Source: an uncultured Collinsella sp. (lineage in GTDB: Bacteria > Actinomycetota > Coriobacteriia > Coriobacteriales > Coriobacteriaceae). From it: a stretch of 64,000 bases of DNA. Positions 39,590-49,100 of the stretch are shown piece by piece. The position numbers and the translations under genes were made by a program. Numbering within the stretch: position 1 is the stretch's first letter; each line of letters opens with the position of its first letter. Below the pieces are notes generated by a model. That model saw only the letters and a program-made list of their open reading frames with translations, searched no databases and was not told the DNA's origin. The DNA is taken from the NCBI GenBank assembly GCA_959026725.1, contig CAUFMG010000012.1, forward strand, positions 23,310 to 87,309. Direction: 5' to 3'.

Positions 39590-40270
39590 CTAGAACCGCG
39601 CGACCTGGTGCGTGAGCAGACCCGTCGGAACCTGCGCCGCGCCGCCGCTGACCTGCGCGGCGGGGAAGAGCGCAGCTACGGCAAAGTTGAACGGCTCTTT
39701 GCCCGTGTAGGTGCCGGCGACACGTGCATCGTCGGCCAGGAGCTGTGATGCCTCGACTAGTGCGACAGCGTAGGCAGGGTCGTCGGCCAGTGCCGGCTCC
39801 GGCGCCTGGTCGAGCATGGCGCGGATGGCCCCGACGGCGTCCTCGCGCTTGACCTCCCACACGCGGTGCGTAATGCCGGCGGGGTCGGTGACGGCATAGA
39901 GTGAAGCGCCCTCTTTTGCGGCGCCGAGGATGATATCCATGACGGGAGAGGCTTCGTAGACAAGCGTTACGGGACGGGGCTGTACCTTGAGGTCGGCGAT
40001 TGCGCGCGCAGCGGCGGTCGTATCGGCGGCAACCGCGTCGCCGCCCGCCAGCGCACCAACCGGGCAGATCGCCACGACACCCGTCACACGTCCCGGCTCG
40101 CCCGAGCATTCGTACACGTAATACGCCGCACCCGGGTCCTTGAGCATCAGACCATCGGCAAGGGCTCCGCGCAGAGCATCGTTGCCGCTCAGGATGCTGC
40201 CCATTGCAGGCAGCGCCTCGAGCACGCGGTCCTGAGCCGGGCGGATGCAGGGAAACGGAAGTGCTTTCAT
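39590..40270 (-). CDS. DUF1015-like protein, short form
   Basis: A 226-residue protein whose N terminus (MKALPFPCIRPAQDRVLEALPAM) and middle (PRPVTLVYEASPVMDIIL, then VWEVKRED) resemble DUF1015 proteins. The usual length for that family is about 400 residues. Here the central 150-200 residues seem to be missing, so it is either a short relative or a decayed copy, although the frame is open and codon use normal. DUF1015 proteins are often near serine-biosynthesis genes; serA and serC lie 1.5-4 kb upstream on the same strand. No activity is known. Confidence 0.6.
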   Translation of the reverse strand: MKALPFPCIRPAQDRVLEALPAMGSILSGNDALRGALADGLMLKDPGAAYYVYECSGEPGRVTGVVAICPVGALAGGDAVAADTTAAARAIADLKVQPRPVTLVYEASPVMDIILGAAKEGASLYAVTDPAGITHRVWEVKREDAVGAIRAMLDQAPEPALADDPAYAVALVEASQLLADDARVAGTYTGKEPFNFAVAALFPAAQVSGGAAQVPTGLLTHQVARF

Positions 40271-40309
40271 GGGCGGTCCTAACGCACGAGTCGGTTTGTT
40301 CGCGGCTTA

Positions 40310-41530
40310 TTATGCCCCAACTTGGCCGCTCGCGTCCCAGAGCACGTTATCGGCGAGCGCGATTAGCACCTGCTGACAACGAACGATATCGGCGTGGGGC
40401 ACATATTCGTTGGGCTTGTGCGCGAGCGCGAGCGACCCGGGACCGTAGCTCATGCAATTGCGGTTACCTGTCTTGCCGGCAATGACGGCGGTGTCGGTGT
40501 AGCCGGTAAAGAAGCCGACGGTCGTGTCCGCGTCCGTCACGTCATCGGCGGCACGCTTGAGCGCTGCTAGAAGGGGAGAGTTCGGGTCGCGCTCGATGGC
40601 GGGGCGGTCGCCCGTCACGGTGTAGCTGCCATGGCAACCGGGGACCGCGGCTTCGGCGCCGGCGATGGCCAGCTCTACCATGCGCTTCGCGGCGGCCGTA
40701 TCGGTCGGAGGCGTCAGACGCATGTCGACCCAGACTTTGGCGCGGTCGGGCACGACATAGGGGCGATATCCGCCCTCGATTTGGCCAAACGTGATGGTCG
40801 AAGGCCCCAGCTCATCGTGCGCGGGCAGCGCCATAAACGCGCGACGGAGCGAACACACGACCTCGGCCATGGCAGCGACGGCATCCGCGCCCTTCCAGGG
40901 CTGGCTCGCATGCGCCGTCACGCCAGTCATTTCAATCTCGAACCACGTACGCCCCTTGTGCGCCACCTGGATCTGTCCGTCGGTGGGCTCGGTGTCCAGC
41001 ACCCATTCACGCGAGCCGACCCAGCCAGCATCGATCGTGGCCTCTGAGCCGCGCATAAAGTCCTCCTCGTCGACCGAGCAAATGAGTGAGAAGCCACGGC
41101 GGGGCAGCTTGCCTTCTGCCGCCACGCGCTCGAGCGTATGGACCAGTGCGGCAATGGCGCAGGCCAGGCCACCCTTCATATCGCAGGCACCGCGGCCATA
41201 GAGTTTATCGTTGCGCACGATCGCTCCGAGCGGCGGAATGTCCGCGTCCCAGCCATCGCCCAGTGTAACGGTATCCATATGGCAGATATAGACGAGCCGT
41301 GGCTCGTCGCTCAGTCCCGGCACGGTGACCATAAGGTTGCGGCGCCCGGGCAGCACCTCGAGTTCCTCAACCTGCACGGCATCGAGTACCGGATGGCTCA
41401 GCTGCGCCAACCGTTCCTCAACCAACGCTTTGATATAGCGTTCAATCTCGCCCTCATACGCACCTGGGTCGGAACTGTCGATCCGCACGAGCCCTTGCGT
41501 AAGCCACCAGGCAAAATCTGTATCAACCAT
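40310..41530 (-). CDS. M20-family metallopeptidase (DapE/ArgE-like)
   Basis: A 406-residue di-metal hydrolase. The metal ligands are in ICHMDTVTLGDGW (His-x-Asp), GRGACDMKGG (Asp) and CSVDEEDFMRG (Glu-Glu). The dimerisation-domain histidine is in GVTAHASQPWKGADA, and the final metal His in LALAHKPNEYVP. Such enzymes include succinyl-diaminopimelate desuccinylase, acetylornithine deacetylase and carboxypeptidases; which one cannot be told here. The start at 41530 has GTGAGG five bases upstream. The upstream extension to 41677 is rejected because it crosses the serA terminator. Confidence 0.87.
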   Translation of the reverse strand: MVDTDFAWWLTQGLVRIDSSDPGAYEGEIERYIKALVEERLAQLSHPVLDAVQVEELEVLPGRRNLMVTVPGLSDEPRLVYICHMDTVTLGDGWDADIPPLGAIVRNDKLYGRGACDMKGGLACAIAALVHTLERVAAEGKLPRRGFSLICSVDEEDFMRGSEATIDAGWVGSREWVLDTEPTDGQIQVAHKGRTWFEIEMTGVTAHASQPWKGADAVAAMAEVVCSLRRAFMALPAHDELGPSTITFGQIEGGYRPYVVPDRAKVWVDMRLTPPTDTAAAKRMVELAIAGAEAAVPGCHGSYTVTGDRPAIERDPNSPLLAALKRAADDVTDADTTVGFFTGYTDTAVIAGKTGNRNCMSYGPGSLALAHKPNEYVPHADIVRCQQVLIALADNVLWDASGQVGA

Positions 41531-41614
41531 AGGCACCTCACAGATAGTTAGGTCAACATACAGATTGTATGCCAAGAAGCGGCTCGGTGCATTTAATGGA
41601 GCGCTCACAAAAAC

Positions 41615-41644
41615 GGGGGCGCCTCTCGTGCGAAAGGCACCCCC
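41615..41644 (-). terminator. Intrinsic terminator of serA
   Basis: Read on the minus strand, GGGGGTGCCT pairs with AGGCGCCCCC (one mismatch) around TTCGCACGAG and is followed by GTTTTTGTG. It lies ~65 bp after the serA stop codon. Confidence 0.85.
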
Positions 41645-41707
41645 GCGGGCATTCAATGTCAGTGACGGGCAGGCCACATGGGGAGCTGCCCGTCAGGTCA
41701 GTCGGCG

Positions 41708-42871
41708 CTACTTGATCACGCGCACGCGATACATCGACGGAATCTGCTTGAGCGCCTCGATGGTGCTGCTGTCTAGGTGTTCGTCGGTGTCGAACATGGT
41801 GTAGGCGTTCTCGCCGGCGGACTCGTTGGTCATACGCTGCACGTTGGCGTTGTCCTTGGCCAGGATGGCCGTGATCTGGCCGATCATGTTGGGCACGTTG
41901 GCATGCAGGCAGGCAATGCGGCTTGCAGCGCGCGCCTTGCCCATGCTGCAGGCGGGGTAGTTGACGCTGTGTGCGATGTTGCCGTTCTCCAGGTAATCCT
42001 TGAGCTCGCTGATGGCCATGTCGGCGCAGTTGGCCTCGGCCTCGCCAGTGCCGGCGCCCGAGTGCGTGGTGATAAACGTGTTGGGCATCTTGACGGTCTT
42101 GGGCGTGGCAAAGTCGCAGCTAAACCAGCTCAGCTTGCCCTCGCGCAGGGCAGCGTCGACGGCGTCTTCGTCAATGATGGTTTCGCGTGCGTAGTTGATG
42201 AGCACGGCGTCGGGTGCCAGCAGGTTAATCTGCTCGGTGCTGATCATGCCGATGGTGTCGGCCTTGCTGGGCACGTGCACGGTGAGGTAGTCGCAGCCGC
42301 GGCAGAGGTCCTCGAGCGTGCCCACGCGCTGCACCTCGCGGCTCAGCACCCACGCGTGCTCGACGGAAATGAACGGATCGTAGCCGTAGACATCCATGCC
42401 CAGGTCGACGCAGGCGTTGGCGACCTTGGAGCCTACGTTGCCCAGGCCGATGACGCCGATGCGCTTGCCCTTGAGCTCGCGGCCCACAAAGGCCTTCTTG
42501 GCCTTCTCGGCGTCGACCTGAATCTCGGGATCGTCGGCGTTGTCGCGCACCCAGTCCATCGACTGCACTACGCCGCGGCTCGAAAGCACTAGCATGCCCA
42601 GGACGAGCTCCTTAACGGCGTTGCTGTTGGCGCCGGGGGAGTTAAAGACGACGACGCCCTTCTTGGCGTACTCCTCGACGGGGATGTTGTTGACGCCGGC
42701 GCCGCAGCGGGCGATGGCGCGGATGCCCTCGGGCAGCTCGTAGCCGTGCAGGTCGGTCGAGCGCATCAGGATGGCGTCGGCCTCTTCGGCGGTGCTCACA
42801 AATTCGTAGCCCTCGCCAAACTCGACTTTGCCGTCTTTGGTAATGTCATCGATGGTTTTGATCTTGCGCAT
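41708..42871 (-). CDS. serA: D-3-phosphoglycerate dehydrogenase
   Basis: A 387-residue SerA, catalysing the first step of serine synthesis. Its substrate region is ARCGAGVNNI, the NAD-binding motif GVIGLGNVGSKVA (GxGxxG), and catalytic Arg and Glu/His appear as NYARETIIDE and THSGAGTGEAE. Here the usual HxGxxT/S context around the catalytic His is GAGTGEAE. The C-terminal ~75 residues (NVPNMIGQITAILAKDNANV) are an ACT domain, the short type that may bind serine for feedback inhibition. It follows serC by 69 bp in the same operon and ends at a strong terminator. Confidence 0.93.
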   Translation of the reverse strand: MRKIKTIDDITKDGKVEFGEGYEFVSTAEEADAILMRSTDLHGYELPEGIRAIARCGAGVNNIPVEEYAKKGVVVFNSPGANSNAVKELVLGMLVLSSRGVVQSMDWVRDNADDPEIQVDAEKAKKAFVGRELKGKRIGVIGLGNVGSKVANACVDLGMDVYGYDPFISVEHAWVLSREVQRVGTLEDLCRGCDYLTVHVPSKADTIGMISTEQINLLAPDAVLINYARETIIDEDAVDAALREGKLSWFSCDFATPKTVKMPNTFITTHSGAGTGEAEANCADMAISELKDYLENGNIAHSVNYPACSMGKARAASRIACLHANVPNMIGQITAILAKDNANVQRMTNESAGENAYTMFDTDEHLDSSTIEALKQIPSMYRVRVIK

Positions 42872-42940
42872 GGAAAACTCCTTAGCAGGTTTGTCTAAAA
42901 GAAGTGGTTTGAAGTGGCTGGTCGGCCCGCGGATTGCGGG

Positions 42941-44065
42941 CTAGTTAGATCGCGGACTCAAACTATGCTGTGCTTCGAAGTCCTTCATGTACGAGGCCAG
43001 TGCCTGCACGTCTTCCATGGTTACGGCGTTGTAGACGCTCGCGCGCATGCCGCCCACCAGACGATGGCCCTTGACGTTTTGAATCTGGTGCTCGCCCGCA
43101 CCTGCGACAAAGGCCGCATCGAGCTCGGCGTCGCCGGTGCGGAAGGTGACGTTGGCGATGGAGCGGCTGTCGGCCTGCGTGGTGCCATGGAACAGCTCGC
43201 TGTGCTCGAGCAGGTCATAGAGCAGATTGGCCTTGGCCCAGTTGCGCTCGGCCATGGCGGCAAGTCCGCCGGTCTGCTCAACCCAATGGAACACCTTGCC
43301 GCACACGTAGATGCCAAAGGTGTTGGGCGTGTTGAGCATGGAACCCTTGGCGGCCTGGGTCTTAAGGTCCATGTACTGCGGCGTCTGCGCAAAGGCGGGG
43401 CCGTCTGCGATGAGGTCGTCGCGCACGATGACCACGGTCACGCCCGCGGCACCGGCGTTTTTCTGCGCGCCGGCGTAGATGAGCCCGTAGCGTTCGACGT
43501 CGAGCGGCTGCGACAAAAAGCAGCTCGAGACATCAGCGACCAGCGGTACGTCGCCGCAGTTGGGCAGCTCGTGGTACATGGTGCCAAAGATGGTGTTGTT
43601 CTGGCAGATGTAGACGTAGTCGAGCCCGTCGCCTGCGGCCTCGGTGGCAATGCGCGCGTTGATGTCGGCCATGTCGGGGATGCGGTCGAAGTTGGTGTCC
43701 TCGGAGCTCGCGAGCAGCACAGCCTCACCGTACTTGGCGGCTTCTTTGTATGCCTTGTTGGCAAAGTTGCCGGTCACGATGTAGCCGGCGCGGCCGCGGC
43801 GCATGAGGTTCATGGGGATGCCCGCAAACTGCAGTGTGGCGCCGCCCTGCAAAAACAGGACGCGGTAGTTGTCGGGGATGCTCAGCAGGCGACGCAGGGT
43901 TGCCTCGGCGTCGTCGATGATCTGCTGGTACATACTAGATCGATGGCTCATCTCGAGCACGGACATGCCGCAACCGCGGTAGTCCATCATCTCGTCGGCG
44001 ATCTCGGCGAGCACGCTTGTAGGCAGTGCGGCCGGGCCAGCTGAGAAGTTGTGCACACGTGCCAT
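42941..44065 (-). CDS. serC: Phosphoserine aminotransferase
   Basis: A 374-residue class V PLP-dependent aminotransferase, converting 3-phosphohydroxypyruvate to phosphoserine. The N terminus is HNFSAGPAALP, substrate/PLP contacts include LFLQGGATLQF and NNTIFGTMYHE, and the PLP lysine is in YAGAQKNAGAAGV. The C-terminal GHRLVGGMRASVYNA is also typical. It is the first gene of serC-serA. The third pathway enzyme, SerB, is not in the window, though the histidine phosphatases nearby belong to a superfamily that includes phosphoserine phosphatases (speculative). Confidence 0.94.
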   Translation of the reverse strand: MARVHNFSAGPAALPTSVLAEIADEMMDYRGCGMSVLEMSHRSSMYQQIIDDAEATLRRLLSIPDNYRVLFLQGGATLQFAGIPMNLMRRGRAGYIVTGNFANKAYKEAAKYGEAVLLASSEDTNFDRIPDMADINARIATEAAGDGLDYVYICQNNTIFGTMYHELPNCGDVPLVADVSSCFLSQPLDVERYGLIYAGAQKNAGAAGVTVVIVRDDLIADGPAFAQTPQYMDLKTQAAKGSMLNTPNTFGIYVCGKVFHWVEQTGGLAAMAERNWAKANLLYDLLEHSELFHGTTQADSRSIANVTFRTGDAELDAAFVAGAGEHQIQNVKGHRLVGGMRASVYNAVTMEDVQALASYMKDFEAQHSLSPRSN

Positions 44066-44196
44066 CTTCTAGTCCCCCTCGTAGTCGTTTGAACGTTCGG
44101 GATACTTTAGCACAGTGGAGCGCCAGACGCGACCGCATCACGGTAAAACTCGAGTGCGTCGCTATGATTTACAGGGTTGTTACATGGGGGGAGGGT

Positions 44197-44370
44197 TTAT
44201 CTCGAGGCTCGCATCCGATCCGCCTCGGCCTTCGCTTGTTTCCAGGGGCGCACGCGACCGTTGGTGAGGTCGTCATAACCATGAGCGATGGTACGTTGAA
44301 TGTGATCTTCGCGTTCCTGAATGGTAGTTAGCGCGCGCGTCTGATCAGAAATAGGCTTTACGACAGGCAT
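44197..44370 (-). CDS. Small antitoxin-like protein, no partner
   Basis: A 57-residue protein starting MPVVKPISDQTRALTTIQER, with a central amphipathic helix and a basic C terminus (WKQAKAEADRMRASR). It resembles small antitoxin or phd-type fragments, but no named family is certain. AAGGAG sits six bases before ATG 44370. Just upstream is an inverted repeat (CATAGA...TCTATG, 44384-44409) that could be its operator. No toxin gene lies downstream (44066-44196), so if it is an antitoxin it is orphaned. Confidence 0.5.
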   Translation of the reverse strand: MPVVKPISDQTRALTTIQEREDHIQRTIAHGYDDLTNGRVRPWKQAKAEADRMRASR

Positions 44371-44383
44371 ATGAAACTCCTTA

Positions 44384-44409
44384 CATAGAATCATATGTAG
44401 AACTCTATG
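44384..44409. promoter_or_regulatory. Inverted repeat upstream of the small antitoxin-like gene
   Basis: CATAGAATCATATG then TAGAACTCTATG, with 6-bp outer arms CATAGA/TCTATG and a central CATATG. It lies 14 bp from the start codon. Candidate operator or promoter palindrome. Confidence 0.4.
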
Positions 44410-44555
44410 TTGAGTGTAGCGGAGGGTGGCGTTGTGCGTATGCGTGCCTGCATTCGTAAGCGCGGTTGTCTGGCAAGTGTGATTTGGGGCGACCTCGTTA
44501 AAGATTCTAAGCTGCGAAAATGACCGTTAACCGGATTAAATTTTGTTGCTCAACA

Positions 44556-44679
44556 TTTGACACTCTGGGCGTGGTAACTTTTTTACCAACAGGTATGATT
44601 ATTGTCATGTGCGCCGCGCCTGCCTGCCGGGTTGCGGCGCACTTGTGACAGCCTTTGACACCCTTGGAGCGTGTACTGT
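44556..44679 (+). promoter_or_regulatory. Direct repeats and hairpin upstream of the BREX operon
   Basis: The block TTTGACACTCTGGGCGTGGT at 44556 recurs as TTTGACACCCTTGGAGCGTG at 44654, both starting with a -35-like TTGACA. Between them is a strong palindrome (GTCA-GTGCGCCG/CGGCGCAC-TGAC, 44604-44649) and TATGAT at 44594. These are the only signals in the 341-bp gap before brxA; a promoter and regulator site are likely but not resolved. Confidence 0.45.
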
Positions 44680-44702
44680 GGATGTAACCACAAAAAGCGT
44701 TC

Positions 44703-44712
44703 GGGGGGGGGG
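44703..44712 (+). repeat. G10 homopolymer at the brxA start
   Basis: Ten consecutive G residues, the last being the first base of the brxA GTG start codon. It takes the place of the Shine-Dalgarno sequence. A one-base gain would put an upstream GTG (44671) in frame with brxA. Confidence 0.7.
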
Positions 44713-45362
44713 TGCTCACCCGCGAGCAATTCCTCCCGCATGAGATGCGCATCGTCGCTGCCCTGCGTATGCAGGGCGCAAGTGACGAGCAGGTCATTGT
44801 ACGCGTAAAGAGCGAGAACCTCTTTCAATATCCCACGGAACGCATGGTCGCCAACCGTGCAACCGTGTGCCTTCGCCGCCTCGACGCCATGGTGCCCACG
44901 GACGCCGCATGCGCCGCACGCGGCATCGACCCCAATACCGCCGTCGAGGCTGCGTTATCCCTAACCGGCCTCATAGCATCCGGCACCCCCACGCAGGCGG
45001 ATCAGGCCATCTTCTACAGCATGATCTGCCGCTACGATATCGTGCGCGAGCTCGTGCTCGTCGAGGTAGGGGAGCGCCTACAAAACTTCGATTATGCCTT
45101 TACGGTGGTTGACCTCAACGCCTTTATGACACGCTTTACCACGGAGTATCCGGACGCGGCCCGCTGGACTGAGGCCACGGTCAAGCGCATTAAGGGCTCG
45201 CTCCGCCAGACGCTCCGCCATGCCGGCCTTATCGGCGAGGGCCAGGGCCCGGAGTCCGAGCGCCTGTCACCACTCTTCCTCGATTCCGATGTCGAGCGAG
45301 CCTTGGTTCAGCTGGGCGAGCAGTCGCTTATCGCGGCCCTTACCGGCAGGGCAGTGATGTAG
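44712..45362 (+). CDS. brxA: BREX type 1 protein BrxA (DUF1819)
   Basis: A 216-residue BrxA, first gene of the BREX phage-defence operon. DUF1819 proteins are small helical, DNA-binding components of unknown exact role. Typical parts visible are SLTGLIASGTPTQADQAIFYSMICRYDIVRELVLVEVGERL (as pieces) and the C-terminal DVERALVQLGEQSLIAALTG. It starts at GTG 44712 directly behind a G10 tract. No other in-frame start lies upstream because TAA occurs at 44685. The gene stops one base before the brxB start. Confidence 0.85.
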   Translation: MLTREQFLPHEMRIVAALRMQGASDEQVIVRVKSENLFQYPTERMVANRATVCLRRLDAMVPTDAACAARGIDPNTAVEAALSLTGLIASGTPTQADQAIFYSMICRYDIVRELVLVEVGERLQNFDYAFTVVDLNAFMTRFTTEYPDAARWTEATVKRIKGSLRQTLRHAGLIGEGQGPESERLSPLFLDSDVERALVQLGEQSLIAALTGRAVM

Positions 45363-45363
45363 C

Positions 45364-46056
45364 GTGGCTCCCGTCAAAAGCGCCGTCGGCCCTGTTATCA
45401 CCCCGGCGACCGATCTCACCACCAATATCGGCATCCATTCCCGCAAGAGCGTCGTGGCGGCGCATGCCCGCTCCGAGCGCGCCCGTCAGGAATTTGAGCG
45501 CCGCGCGCAGCTTCTGCGCGAGTGCCTGTGCAGCGAGGACTTTTTGGCCAACAAGGGCATAGGCAATGAGATCGGCTTCCACACCTTTTGCTATGACCCC
45601 GCGCTGGAGTTTGAAGCGCGTGCATTATTTGACGCCCTTTCACGCGATGCCGAGGCCGACAAGCTTCCGTGCACGCTCAAGGTCGTGAACCTCTACGACG
45701 CCGTGCTGGCAATTCTCGAAAAGCGCCGTGTCCTTAAGGCCATCCCACGCCAAGAGGAGCGCCGCGGTACCCAGCGCGTGCTCGAGGACGTGGCCAAGTT
45801 CGCCTCGCCCGAGAAAGTCGCCGCGTACATCCTTGAGCAGACCGAGCCGCACGCGCCTGGAGACGTCGTTCTCCTCACCGGCGCGGGCGAGGTCTTCCCA
45901 TTCTTTCGCATGCACACGCTTCTCCATTGCATGCTTGCGGATTTTGATGAGGTGCCTGTGGTCGCCGCCTATCCGGGCAGTTTCAACGGCTCTTCTTTCC
46001 AGCTCTTTAACCGTCTGCCGGCCGACAACTACTACCGCGCCATCGATATCTCGTAA
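45364..46056 (+). CDS. brxB: BREX type 1 protein BrxB (DUF1788)
   Basis: A 230-residue DUF1788 protein. The family core is present: CTLKVVNLYDAVLAILE, PGDVVLLTGAGEVFPFFRMHTLLHCM and FPGS-type YPGSFNGSSFQLFNRLPADNYYRA (in parts). BrxB is required for BREX defence, but its biochemical role is unknown. It begins at GTG 45364, immediately after the brxA stop, so the two are translationally coupled. The first ~40 residues are longer than the family core and could include a later start. Confidence 0.9.
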   Translation: MAPVKSAVGPVITPATDLTTNIGIHSRKSVVAAHARSERARQEFERRAQLLRECLCSEDFLANKGIGNEIGFHTFCYDPALEFEARALFDALSRDAEADKLPCTLKVVNLYDAVLAILEKRRVLKAIPRQEERRGTQRVLEDVAKFASPEKVAAYILEQTEPHAPGDVVLLTGAGEVFPFFRMHTLLHCMLADFDEVPVVAAYPGSFNGSSFQLFNRLPADNYYRAIDIS

Positions 46057-46134
46057 GCACGGCTCCCCGCAGGCAAGTCCCTGCCGCCGGTAACAACCCT
46101 TTGCCATAACGTTCCCAAACCCAAAGGAGCACCC

Positions 46135-49100
46135 ATGGACAACACGATCATTCGCGACCTCTTTGCAAAAGACATCAACCGCTCCATCAACGGCGTGGTC
46201 AAGGTCCAGGATTCAAAAGATGGGTCCATCCGCCAGGAGCTTGACGAGTACGTGGTGACGCGCGAGTTGCAGAGGCACTTTGCCACGTTCTTCAAGGCCT
46301 ACGGCGATGCCATCGATGCGCGCACCGACAAGATCGGCGTGTGGATCAGTGGTTTCTTCGGTTCCGGTAAATCGCACTTCCTCAAGATGCTGAGCTACCT
46401 GCTCGAGAATCGCCAGATCGGCGGCAAGAGCGCCATCCGCTACTTTGACGGCAAGATCGTCGACCCCATGGTCGCGGCTGCCATGGAGCGCGCGTGCTCG
46501 GTGCCCACGCAGGCCATCCTCTTTAACATCGATAGCAAGGCGGGCCAGTGGAAGCAGGGTGATACGGCTCCCACGGCGCTGCTTCGCGGCTTTGAGCGCA
46601 TGTTCTACGAGGCGCGCGGCTTCTACGGCGAGGACCTCAAGCTTGCAAAGCTCGAGGACTACATCGATTCCCTGGGCAAGACCCGGGAGTTCCGCGAGGC
46701 CTTTGAGCGCGTCAACGGCGAGTCTTGGCTCCAGACCCGCGATACCTACAGCTACTTTGAGGACGACGTCGTCGAGGTGCTGCAGAGCGTGCTCGGCATG
46801 AGCGAAAAGGCCGCATGGAACTGGCTTGAGGGTTCTGAGGACGAGGTTTTGGCCCCTGATGTCTTTGCCAAAAAGGTCAAGGACTACGTAGACGCTCAGG
46901 CAGCGGCCCACGGCGGCAACTTCCGTTTGCTCTTTATGGTCGACGAGGTGGGTCAGTTTATTACAAACGACAAGGACCCAAGCCTTATGCTGAGCCTTCA
47001 GACCATCGCCGAGGAGCTGGGTGCCGCCTGCGGTGGCCGCGTGTGGGTGATGGTTACGAGCCAGGAGGCCATCGACAACCTGAGCCTGCCCGTGGGCAAC
47101 GACTTTTCAAAGATCCAGGGCCGCTTCAATACCCGCCTTTCGCTCTCCAGCTCCAGCGTGGACGAGGTCATCCAGCGCCGTGTGCTCGAGAAGACCGCGC
47201 CGGCGGCCGATATGCTTGCACAGGTCTACGAGCAAGACGCCGCCGTGCTTAAAAACAACTTTACCTTTGAGGGTGGCTCGCGCTCCGACCTTGCCGGCTA
47301 CGCCAACTCCAAGGATTTTGTGGCCAGCTACCCGTTTGTGGGCTACCAGTTTAAGCTCCTGCCCGACGTGATGACCGAGGTGCGCAAGCACGGTGTCAAG
47401 GCCAAGCACATGTCAACGGGCGAGCGCTCCATGCTGAGCGCGTTCCAGGAGAGCGCTCAGGCCATCCAGTATGACCAGACCGGTGCACTCGTGCCGTTCT
47501 GGTGCTTCTTCGACACTATCTCCAAAGACCTTGAGCACGGCATCAACCAGGTGGTCGACCGCGCGGTCCGTGCGGCCGAGGACGCAAAGGGCCTTGAACC
47601 CTATGACGTTCAGGTGCTCAAGCTCCTGTACCTGATTCGTTACATCGGCTACGTTAAGGCCACGGTCGAGAACATCTCCATCTTCATGATCGACGGCCTC
47701 GACGTGGACATGCGCGCCCTCAAGGACCGCGTCAAGGAGTCCCTTGCCCGTCTGGAGCGCGAGAACTACGTGGCGCGCCAGGGCGATTCCTATAGCTTCC
47801 TCACCGACGAGGAGCAGGAGATAGCGCAGGAGATCGCACACACCCCGATCGATAACGCGCAGGTGATCGAGTCTATCAAAAAGCGTCTGTTCGACAGCAT
47901 CTATACCGCGCGCAAACTCAACCGCGGGGCCAACGACTTTCCGTTTGACCGCTATGTGGACGGCTCAATCCACGGTACCAGCATGGGCGGCATGGAGCTT
48001 TACGTGGCGACTATGGCGAGCGACCTGGGCCGTGCGGACGATACCGAGCTGGCCTTGGCTTCTTCGGGTAAAGCCATCGTGGTCTTGAGCGACGAGGCGG
48101 ATTATTGGGAGACGCTCGTCAACGCTGCCAAGATCCGTAAGTACGCCAAGACGCGAAATCTCCAGGAGCTTCAGCCGAGTACGCGCCAGATCGTCGAGTC
48201 CAAGATGCGCGAGGCGGCCTATAACGAGAAGGAGGCCGATACCCTTTTGAGCGAGGCTGTGCTCCACGCACGTTGCGCAGTCGACAGCCGCATGGTTGAG
48301 GTCCGCGCGGCCAAGCCCGCCCAGGTCTTTGAGCAGGTGCTGGCACAGCTGTGCGATGTGGTCTTTGAAAAGGCCGACTATATCGGCGCGCCGGTCACGA
48401 GCGATTCCGATATTCGCTCTACTCTGGTGGGCAACGTTCAAGTGGGGCTCGCTGGCATGGATGCAGGTAACACGCGTGCGCTCAAAGAGGTCGAGGACTA
48501 CCTCAAAGTGCAGCACCAGCGCCACCTGGATACCGCTATGGGCGATATCCAGCGCCAGTACCAGCAAAGGCCCTTTGGCTGGCGCGAGGTCGACATCGCA
48601 AATGTGGTGGCGCAGCTTGTGGTGGAGCAGCGCGCGCAGGTGCTGTTTGGCGGTCAGACGGTTCAAGCTAACGACAGCCGCATGGTGGCGCTCCTGCGCA
48701 AGGATGCCGATAAGGCCCAGGTGCGCTTGCGCATGCGCATGAGCGACCGGTTGCTGCGCGCCACGGGCGAACTCATGTGTGACCTGTTTGATCTCAAGAC
48801 CGTACCCTCCAACGAGGATAGGCTCGTGGTCGAGCTCAAGGAGCGCCTTGAGGACTTGCGCGAGTCGTGCCTCGCCATAGCACGCGACTACTATACGGGC
48901 ATCAAACCGCTCTATCCGTATCCTGGCGAGAGCGAGTGCGAGAAGATGCGCTCGGAGGCGGCCGACGTCCTTAAGGACCAGAACGAGTCCGAGGCGTTCT
49001 TGACCACGTTCACCAAGCATGAGGAGCGCTTGCTCGATGCCAAGGAAGACTTTGACAAGGTGGTTGAGTTCTTCGAGTCCAACCAACGAACAGCGTTTGA

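Noticed and set aside
41531..41677. N-terminal extension of the M20 peptidase to 41677
   Set aside because: The added 49 residues lack family similarity and overlap the serA terminator; a good ribosome-binding site supports the start at 41530.
44604..44649. Palindrome upstream of brxA as an intrinsic terminator
   Set aside because: No T-tract on either strand and no gene ending nearby; more likely a regulatory structure.
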